From contig JAFGKD010000006.1 of the NCBI GenBank assembly GCA_016928775.1, forward strand, positions 1-39,168: 39,168 nucleotides of DNA, in the 5' to 3' direction. Position 1 is the stretch's first letter, and each line of letters begins with the position of its first letter. A program made the translations under genes and the position numbers. Of this stretch, positions 33,549 through 39,168 are shown in pieces. The DNA is from Candidatus Zhuqueibacterota bacterium. Lineage in GTDB: Bacteria; Zhuqueibacterota; Zhuqueibacteria; Residuimicrobiales; Krinioviventaceae. A model generated the notes under the pieces. That model had not been told where the DNA came from. It worked only from the letters and a program-made list of their open reading frames with translations, and ran no database searches.

Positions 33549-34463
33549 TCACCCAATGAAAGAAGCTAACATTGCTGTCACGGGCTGCAATACACGAGTT
33601 TTCATGACTTCATTAAAAAGGATGGCAAATTTTTTCCCCTGGCTGACGAAAGCACGGCCAAGATATGGATTGTAACCGTTACGCTCAATCTGGCGCAAAA
33701 TACCCCGATATATCCTGGACGCAGAAGTTATCGCAAATCGTGAGTCCTGATCTAACATCTTGATGCCTGGCTGTGCTTCCTCAAAGTAGCGGTGGGCGCG
33801 TTCCACTTGAAACTCCATAAAGCGGTACATATTGTATGTGAACCGCTCATTTTTTATATCATCTTCAGTGATGCCAAATTCTTTGAACTCGCTTAGAGGA
33901 AGATAAATTCGATTCATATTTTTATCTTCTTGAATATCACGCAAAATGTTGGTCAATTGCATGGCAATGCCAAGTTTTTCAGCATAAATTAACGCCTCTT
34001 TATCAGAAAAGCCAAGGACATGCGTCATCATCAGACCGACAACGCCGGCAACCCGATAGGCGAATTCATAGAGATCAGCAAATGTTTCATAACGATTTTG
34101 CAGCAAATCCATTTTTACACCATCGAGCAGATCGTTCGGGTATTCAAATGGAATCGAACGTCGTTTCGCTACTTCAATAAATGGCTTGATCACCGGGTGT
34201 TCCGACTCACCGCGACGATAGGCAATCTGCAGTTCACGCGAAACCGACGCAACTTCCTCAAACAGCTCGGCATCGGCTCGATTGCGTGGATTATCAACAA
34301 TATTATCGGCATAGCGACAAAAGCTGTACAAGGCAAAAGTATCCCATTTTTTATCAGCCGGCAAAATTTGCGAAGAGAAATAGAAACTTTTTGAATAAAA
34401 AGCAGTTTGAGATTTTGCGTATCGAAATGCCGCCTGCATTGTCTTATCATGGAAATGACCCAT
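33549..34463 (-). CDS. Phytoene/squalene synthase family protein
   Basis: 304 residues, trans-isoprenyl diphosphate synthase fold, head-to-head condensation of prenyl diphosphates. Two Asp-rich magnesium sites are present: Asp53-x3-Asp57 (CRYADNIVDNP) and Asp176-x3-Asp180 (NILRDIQEDKNMNRIYLP), with the family block LGIAMQLTNILRD. RIYLP after the second motif is typical of bacterial phytoene synthase (CrtB), but HpnC/HpnD-like enzymes share it, so the product (phytoene or a squalene precursor) is open. The ATG at 34463 has AGAGG upstream. No desaturase or other carotenoid gene is in the window. A striking inverted repeat lies 30 bp upstream of the start. Confidence 0.85.
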   Translation of the reverse strand: MGHFHDKTMQAAFRYAKSQTAFYSKSFYFSSQILPADKKWDTFALYSFCRYADNIVDNPRNRADAELFEEVASVSRELQIAYRRGESEHPVIKPFIEVAKRRSIPFEYPNDLLDGVKMDLLQNRYETFADLYEFAYRVAGVVGLMMTHVLGFSDKEALIYAEKLGIAMQLTNILRDIQEDKNMNRIYLPLSEFKEFGITEDDIKNERFTYNMYRFMEFQVERAHRYFEEAQPGIKMLDQDSRFAITSASRIYRGILRQIERNGYNPYLGRAFVSQGKKFAILFNEVMKTRVLQPVTAMLASFIG

Positions 34464-34481
34464 ATCAAACCTCTTTGCGAT

Positions 34482-34531
34482 GTCTATATAATGTCTAATA
34501 TTTTATTTTATTAATTAACAGATATTAGACA
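34482..34531 (-). promoter_or_regulatory. Candidate operator: three TGTCTA/TAGACA half-sites upstream of the phytoene synthase gene
   Basis: TGTCTAATAT (34492-34501) and ATATTAGACA (34522-34531) are perfect 10-bp inverted arms 20 bp apart, and a further TGTCTA lies at 34482-34487, in direct repeat 10 bp from the first arm. The region is AT-rich and directly upstream of the gene, as expected for an operator over a promoter. It lacks the U-run of a terminator for the upstream rarD gene. Confidence 0.55.
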
Positions 34532-34636
34532 AAAAACAATCCCGCTTTTTTCAAAATTTTTAGGACTTTTTCGAATAATGTCATTTTGAAAACAATATAG
34601 ACGTGCAGGGAATTCCTCAAATAAAATCCTTGGCCA

Positions 34637-35515
34637 TTACAATGTACGCGATAGTCGGTGCGCCCTGACGATGCCCTCGGTCGTATAGATACACAATGCC
34701 GCCCAGATGATACAAAAGCCCCAAAACCGGCTGCGATTAAAAGGTTCTCCATATAAAAAGACGCCAATGAGGAATTGCAATGTTGGGGCGATATACTGCA
34801 AGAGTCCGAGCGCCACCAGCGTAACGCGTCGTGCTGCGGCGGAAAAAAGTGCGAGGGGAATGGCCGTTATCGCGCCGGAGAAAACGAGTAGAAACGAGGT
34901 CAGGTCACCTTGACCAAAAGCCGCCTGGCCGGATTTTGCATAGTAGATAATTGCTGCCAAGGCTGGGATAAACAAAAAGCCAGTTTCCACCGACAGGCCC
35001 TCCAGTGACCCAAGGTACGCTGTTTTGCGTAGCAGGCCATAAAATCCGAAAGAGAAAGCCAGAATGAGCGCGATCCATGGAAACGTACCATAATTAAAAG
35101 TAAGGTAGAGCACACCAATGGCCGCGAGAATAATCGCAAGTGTTTGGCCGAGACGCAGTCGCTCCTTTAAAAACAAAACACCCAGCAGAACGTTGATGAG
35201 TGGATTAATAAAATAGCCGAGACTCGCCTCGACAATAAAGCCATTATTGACCGCCCAAATATAGGTCAACCAATTAAAAGAGATGAGCGTCGCGGTGACG
35301 AGGAATATCGCGGCATAGCGTGGTTTGCGCTTGAGGAGGGCAAACCAATGCCAGCGGTTTCGAATCGTTAAAATAATGGCGACAAAAATAAACGACCACA
35401 GCATGCGATGAAACAGGATTTCCAGCGGGTATACATGACGAAGTAGTTTCCAGTAGATCGGCAGAATGCCCCACAACAAATAGGCTGTCAAGCCATAAAA
35501 AAGACCTTTTCGCAT
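34637..35515 (-). CDS. rarD: RarD-family EamA transporter
   Basis: 292-residue inner-membrane protein of the drug/metabolite transporter superfamily with about ten helices in two EamA repeats. RarD features: start KGLFYGLTAYLLWGILPIYW, LEILFHRMLWSF, FNWLTYIWAVNNGFIVEASLGYFINPL, and the second repeat LLQYIAPTLQFLIGVFLYGEPF. RarD is annotated as a chloramphenicol-sensitivity permease; its natural substrate is not established. GGGAG lies just upstream of the ATG. It precedes the phytoene synthase gene on the same strand by 173 bp. Confidence 0.93.
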   Translation of the reverse strand: MRKGLFYGLTAYLLWGILPIYWKLLRHVYPLEILFHRMLWSFIFVAIILTIRNRWHWFALLKRKPRYAAIFLVTATLISFNWLTYIWAVNNGFIVEASLGYFINPLINVLLGVLFLKERLRLGQTLAIILAAIGVLYLTFNYGTFPWIALILAFSFGFYGLLRKTAYLGSLEGLSVETGFLFIPALAAIIYYAKSGQAAFGQGDLTSFLLVFSGAITAIPLALFSAAARRVTLVALGLLQYIAPTLQFLIGVFLYGEPFNRSRFWGFCIIWAALCIYTTEGIVRAHRLSRTL

Positions 35516-35565
35516 CTCACTCCCATGTAAATTTCGACAATAACGTTAATCTTTGGCAATTTAGC

Positions 35566-35591
35566 AAGCACTTTTAAAAAGTGCTTTTTTT
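35566..35591 (+). terminator. Terminator-like hairpin upstream of the sialate esterase gene
   Basis: Stem AAGCACTT/AAGTGCTT (35566-35573 with 35579-35586), loop TTAAA, then TTTTT. Orientation is plus strand, although no plus-strand gene ends nearby: it lies between the divergent rarD and sialate esterase genes, 74 bp before the latter. Confidence 0.6.
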
Positions 35592-35664
35592 AATCGCGCG
35601 AATTTAATATTTTCAACCACTCACCCAAAATGCTTCATTGAACTTTTGTTGCAGGGAGAAAAGC

Positions 35665-37656
35665 ATGAAACGAGCTATTGTCAGTTGTTCATTACTTTTT
35701 GTTTTATTTTTGAGCCGGTGTTCCTACTTTGCCGCGCCGGCTGAATGGATCACATTGCCGGCTGTGTTCACGGATAACATGGTTTTGCAGCGTGATATCC
35801 ACGTTCCGGTGTGGGGCAAAGCAACGCCCAATGGCAAAGTAACTGTACGCTTTGAAGGGCAAAAAAAATCAACCGTCGCCGATGAAAATGGTGACTGGCA
35901 AATCCGCCTCGATCCGCTCACGACCGGTGGTCCGTTTGTCCTGGAAATTATTGGCAAAGAACCCACTATTTTGGCCAATGTTTTGGTTGGTGAGGTTTGG
36001 GTCTGTTCCGGTCAGTCAAATATGGAAATGCCGTTAGCTGACTGGGGAAAAATAGACAACTTTGAAGAAGAAATTGCGGCGGCGACCTGGTCGAGCATTC
36101 GTCTCTTTCAGGTGCAAAAAGCGATGAGCCTGTTGCCGCAGGAGGATGTGTTAGCTGAGGCTTGGCAAGAGTGCTCGCCGAATACAATTCCACTGTTTTC
36201 AGCGGTTGGTTACTTTTTTGGCCGAAAATTGTACAAAGAACTCGACGTGCCAATCGGACTCATCCATACATCGTGGGGCGGCACTGTTGCGGAGGCGTGG
36301 ACGGCACCGGAGTCTCTTAAACAAATGGAAGATTTCGCCCCGATTATGCAAGAACTAAAAACCGCTGCCACAACCGAGGAAGAGCTGCGAGCTGAGTATG
36401 AGCGTAAAGTGGAGGAATGGCAGAAATTAGTCAACGCCAGAATAGAAGAAGCGCAATCCGGTGCTGCCAGTTGGGAATCGTCTGATATTGACGATTCCGA
36501 CTGGAAAAGCATGACGCTGCCAATTCTCTGGGAGAGTGCCGGATTGCCAGGATTTGATGGACTTGTGATGTTCCGAAAAATGGTTGATGTTCCCGACGTG
36601 GTGGCGAGCGAAGGATTTACACTCAGCCTCGGTCCCATCGATGATCAGGATGTTACTTTTGTCAATGGGCAACAGGTTGGATCGACTGATCGCTATAATG
36701 CGCAGCGGGAATACAACATTCCAGCCGATATTTTCAAAGCCGGCGACAACCTGATTGCGGTGCAGGTGCTCGACACAGGTGGCGGTGGTGGTGTGTGGGG
36801 TGAAGCGTCTCAGATGTGGCTGAAAAGCGCCTCTGGTACCCGCATCGCTTTGTCCGGTGAATGGAAATACAAAGAGATCATGAGCCTGGATGAGGTGCCG
36901 CCGCGGCCGCAATCTCCCGACAGTCCGAACCGCCCGACGGTGTTGTACAATGCCATGCTGGAACCGCTGATGCCCTACGCCATTCGCGGAGCCATTTGGT
37001 ATCAGGGTGAAAGCAATGCCGCGCGCGCCTATCAATATCGTGAGCTCTTTCCGACCATGATCAACTCCTGGCGTGCGAACTGGGGGCAAGGTGATTTCTC
37101 GTTCTTTTTCGTTCAATTGGCCAATTGGCGGCAGAGGCGGGAGCAACCACTCGACAGTGACTGGGCAGAACTGCGCGAAGCACAAACCAAAGCGCTCGCA
37201 CTGCCCAATACCGGCATGGCAGTCACAATTGACATTGGCGACGCGGACGACATTCATCCCAAAAACAAACGGGACGTCGGAGTACGTCTGGCACTGAATG
37301 CCCTGGCCAAAGTTTATGGAAAAGACATCGCTTATTCGGGCCCCATGTATCAATCCATGCGTATAGAGGGGGACAAAATCATATTAACATTCGACCATGT
37401 AGACGGCGGACTGGTTGCCAAAGGAGGTGATCTGACCGGTTTTGCCATTGCCGGCGAGGATAAAAAATTTGTCTGGGCGGATGCGATTATTGAAGGAGAG
37501 ACTGTCGTTGTATCAAATCCGGAAATTGAAAATCCGGTTGCGCTACGCTATGCCTGGGCGGACAATCCAGCCTGCAATCTCTATAATGCTGCCGGCTTGC
37601 CAGCGTCACCATTTCGTACGGATGAGTGGGATGGGGTGACGAAGGCGGCAAAGTAA
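35665..37656 (+). CDS. Secreted sialate O-acetylesterase (SGNH/GDSL-type)
   Basis: 663 residues. It removes O-acetyl groups from sialic acid or related plant-glycan sugars. Signal peptide at residues 1-25 (LLFVLFLSRCSYFAAPA). Family start LPAVFTDNMVLQR...VPVWG; nucleophile Ser118 in CSGQSNMEMP; YQGESNA block at about 452; and the Asp/His pair in DADDIHPKNK with His531. An inserted beta-sandwich (about 265-410, LPGFDGLVMFRK, VNGQQVGS) resembles the GH2-type sugar-binding fold common in this family. The ATG at 35665 has AGGGAG 7 bp upstream. The Gfo/Idh/MocA oxidoreductase follows in the same direction, 87 bp on. Confidence 0.93.
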   Translation: MKRAIVSCSLLFVLFLSRCSYFAAPAEWITLPAVFTDNMVLQRDIHVPVWGKATPNGKVTVRFEGQKKSTVADENGDWQIRLDPLTTGGPFVLEIIGKEPTILANVLVGEVWVCSGQSNMEMPLADWGKIDNFEEEIAAATWSSIRLFQVQKAMSLLPQEDVLAEAWQECSPNTIPLFSAVGYFFGRKLYKELDVPIGLIHTSWGGTVAEAWTAPESLKQMEDFAPIMQELKTAATTEEELRAEYERKVEEWQKLVNARIEEAQSGAASWESSDIDDSDWKSMTLPILWESAGLPGFDGLVMFRKMVDVPDVVASEGFTLSLGPIDDQDVTFVNGQQVGSTDRYNAQREYNIPADIFKAGDNLIAVQVLDTGGGGGVWGEASQMWLKSASGTRIALSGEWKYKEIMSLDEVPPRPQSPDSPNRPTVLYNAMLEPLMPYAIRGAIWYQGESNAARAYQYRELFPTMINSWRANWGQGDFSFFFVQLANWRQRREQPLDSDWAELREAQTKALALPNTGMAVTIDIGDADDIHPKNKRDVGVRLALNALAKVYGKDIAYSGPMYQSMRIEGDKIILTFDHVDGGLVAKGGDLTGFAIAGEDKKFVWADAIIEGETVVVSNPEIENPVALRYAWADNPACNLYNAAGLPASPFRTDEWDGVTKAAK

Positions 37657-37743
37657 AAAATTTAAAAGATAGACTTTTTAAAAGTTCGATTTCATATCCA
37701 CAGATGTTAATTGAGTGACTATATTTATAAAAGGAGAAAAACT

Positions 37744-39111
37744 GTGCAAGAGAAACAACAAAAAGACACCAAACTCAACCGTCGCCAATTCCTCAGCGGG
37801 GTAGCCGCTGCTTCAGCTTTTACGATTATCCCACGCCACGTTCTCGGCGGCACGGCGGGACCAGCACCGAGTGACAAGCTCAATATCGCTGGTATTGGCG
37901 TTGGCGGCATGGGCAGAGAGAATCTTAAAAACATGGCCGCTGAAAATATCGTGGCGTTGGCTGATGTGGATTGGGAACATGCCAAAGAAACCTTTGAAAC
38001 CTATCCCGATGCGCGACGCTACAAAGATTTTCGTCTCATGCTCGAAGAGCAACGGGACGTCATTGATGCCGTGGTTATTGCCACTCCGGATCATACGCAT
38101 GCCGTAGCCAGCGTTGCGGCTATGCAGCTCGGTAAGCACGTCTATACGCAAAAACCTCTGACGCACACGGTTCATGAAGCGCGAGTGTTAGCGGATGTCG
38201 CCAAAGAAAAAAAGCTCGTCACCCAGATGGGCAACCAGGGGCATTCCGGTGAGGAGATTCGGCTGGAAACCGAATGGCTGCAGGACGGTGCTATTGGTGA
38301 TGTGACCGAAGTGCACGTATGGACGGATCGGCCGGTCTGGCCGCAAGGTATATACCAGCGCCCAGCAAAAATGGAGCTGAAAAAAGGTCTGGACTGGGAC
38401 CTGTGGATCGGTCCGATGCGATATCGAGATTATAATGAGATTTATCATCCGTTTAAATGGCGGGGTTGGTGGGATTTTGGCTGCGGCGCTCTCGGCGATA
38501 TGGGGTGTCACTTTATTGATCATCCCTGGACTGCGCTCAAACTCACCTACCCGACGAGCGTTAATGCCAGCTTTTCAATGGATTTTACCGAGGAGGATAT
38601 TTGGCAAAAACTGCCGCTGGGTGAGACTTTTCCAAAGGCATCCATCATCACTTACAACTTTCCAGCGCGCGAAGGTAAACCGGCGCTCAAGCTCATCTGG
38701 TACGACGGCGGTCTGCAGCCATCGCGTCCTGATGAACTGGAGCCGCGTCGCCGTATGCCGACAAACGGCGCAATTTACGTTGGCAGTAAAGGCAAACTTT
38801 TGCAAGGTGACGGTATGGTGCGTCTGATTCCGGAGACGGCGATGAGAGAATATACCATCCCGCCAAAGACAATTCAAAGAATCGAAACGACGCACGAACA
38901 AAACTGGATAGACGCCATTAAAGCGAGCAAACCGGCCAGCGCGGATTTCAGCTATGCCGGTCCGTTGGCGGAGTCTGTGCTTTTGGGCAATATTGCGTTG
39001 AAATTCCCCTATGAAGTGATCGAGTATGATCCGGTCAATATGGTGATCAACGGGAATGAAGAGGCAACAGCGATGCTCAAAATGGAATATCGGAAAGGCT
39101 GGTCGTTGTAA
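37744..39111 (+). CDS. Tat-exported Gfo/Idh/MocA-family oxidoreductase
   Basis: 455 residues. The N-terminus carries a twin-arginine signal (LNRRQFLSG, Arg13-Arg14, then a hydrophobic AASAFTII stretch), so the enzyme acts in the periplasm with pre-bound cofactor. The Rossmann fold begins NIAGIGVGGMG. ATPDHTHA and QKPLTHTVHEA correspond to the family's 'P..H' and 'EKP' motifs (Glu of EKP is Gln here). WWDFGCGALGDMGCHFID supplies the conserved GG.xxDxGxH region. Substrates are sugars or inositols; the specific one is not evident. GTG 37744 follows AAAGGAG by 7 bp, preferred over an upstream in-frame start at 37711. Confidence 0.9.
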   Translation: MQEKQQKDTKLNRRQFLSGVAAASAFTIIPRHVLGGTAGPAPSDKLNIAGIGVGGMGRENLKNMAAENIVALADVDWEHAKETFETYPDARRYKDFRLMLEEQRDVIDAVVIATPDHTHAVASVAAMQLGKHVYTQKPLTHTVHEARVLADVAKEKKLVTQMGNQGHSGEEIRLETEWLQDGAIGDVTEVHVWTDRPVWPQGIYQRPAKMELKKGLDWDLWIGPMRYRDYNEIYHPFKWRGWWDFGCGALGDMGCHFIDHPWTALKLTYPTSVNASFSMDFTEEDIWQKLPLGETFPKASIITYNFPAREGKPALKLIWYDGGLQPSRPDELEPRRRMPTNGAIYVGSKGKLLQGDGMVRLIPETAMREYTIPPKTIQRIETTHEQNWIDAIKASKPASADFSYAGPLAESVLLGNIALKFPYEVIEYDPVNMVINGNEEATAMLKMEYRKGWSL

Positions 39112-39117
39112 AAAATT

Positions 39118-39164
39118 GTGCGACATAAATGTCGCACCACGGTAACTCGGCATTTATGTCGAGT
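39118..39164. repeat. Pair of related palindromic hairpins
   Basis: First: GTGCGACA-TAAA-TGTCGCAC, perfect 8-bp stem (39118-39137). Second: ACTCGGCA-TTTA-TGTCGAGT (39145-39164, one G-U pair). They share the core CG-RCATWWATGYCG and are 7 bp apart, like a REP doublet. No U-run follows. The first may help end transcription behind the oxidoreductase. Confidence 0.75.
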
Positions 39165-39168
39165 GGAG

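Noticed and set aside
34492..34531. Terminator of rarD
   Set aside because: The arms are AT-rich, 20 bp apart and not followed by a U-run; its place before the next gene fits an operator better.
36427..37353. 308-codon minus-strand frame inside the sialate esterase gene
   Set aside because: Antisense to conserved catalytic blocks of the esterase and without a family match.

Overview
The window looks like chromosomal DNA of a Gram-negative, FCB-group bacterium, most like Calditrichota/KSB1-type lineages. The main clue is a secreted LamG protein ending in a type IX secretion-type C-terminal domain (25,670-25,920). Supporting signs are a Tat-dependent Gfo/Idh/MocA oxidoreductase, a sialate O-acetylesterase, a GH141-like beta-helix enzyme, a CHAT protease cluster and short palindromic intergenic repeats. 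The lineage is inferred from gene content only; no rRNA or other decisive marker is present.

Layout. 1-1473: array of ~125-bp palindrome-rich units on a 172-bp period, interrupted by a REP-associated Y1 transposase. 1940-8198 (+): housekeeping run ecfT-truA-HtrA protease-purB-degenerate purC-like-psd-pssA. 8259-8805 (-): tRNA-Val(UAC), with its 5' half caught in a 79-bp tandem duplication, and a small DUF3098-like membrane protein. 8907-9965 (+): selD, itself a selenoprotein gene with an in-frame UGA at codon 21 followed by a SECIS-like hairpin; a standard gene call would start too late. 9976-13304 (-): beta-helix/esterase fusion coupled to arfB. 13432-15578 (+): PadR regulator and three small membrane proteins behind a consensus promoter carrying four 15-bp-phased boxes. 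15626-20068 (-): two-receiver/PPDK_N protein, zinc ribbon and glutamate dehydrogenase, overlapping end to end. 20191-21552 (-): a second, NADP-type glutamate dehydrogenase. 21913-24735 (+): uvrA, apparently leaderless. 24878-25921 (+): LamG surface protein.

26172-33471 (+) is the most unusual region: ECF-like sigma factor, ZAS/TPR anti-sigma factor, membrane-anchored M64-like metallopeptidase, an unrecognised basic protein, a 1002-residue TPR-CHAT protease with an intact His/Cys dyad, and a small glycine-rich membrane protein. It reads as a self-regulated two-protease stress or defence module. 33549-39111: phytoene/squalene synthase and RarD transporter (-), then the secreted sialate O-acetylesterase and Tat-exported oxidoreductase (+). 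The window ends in a pair of related palindromes.

How genes work together: psd and pssA carry out consecutive steps of phosphatidylethanolamine synthesis. SelD makes the selenophosphate needed for its own selenocysteine. The two glutamate dehydrogenases flank a signalling-type ATP-grasp protein, suggesting nitrogen/carbon control. The secreted hydrolases point to use of complex glycans.
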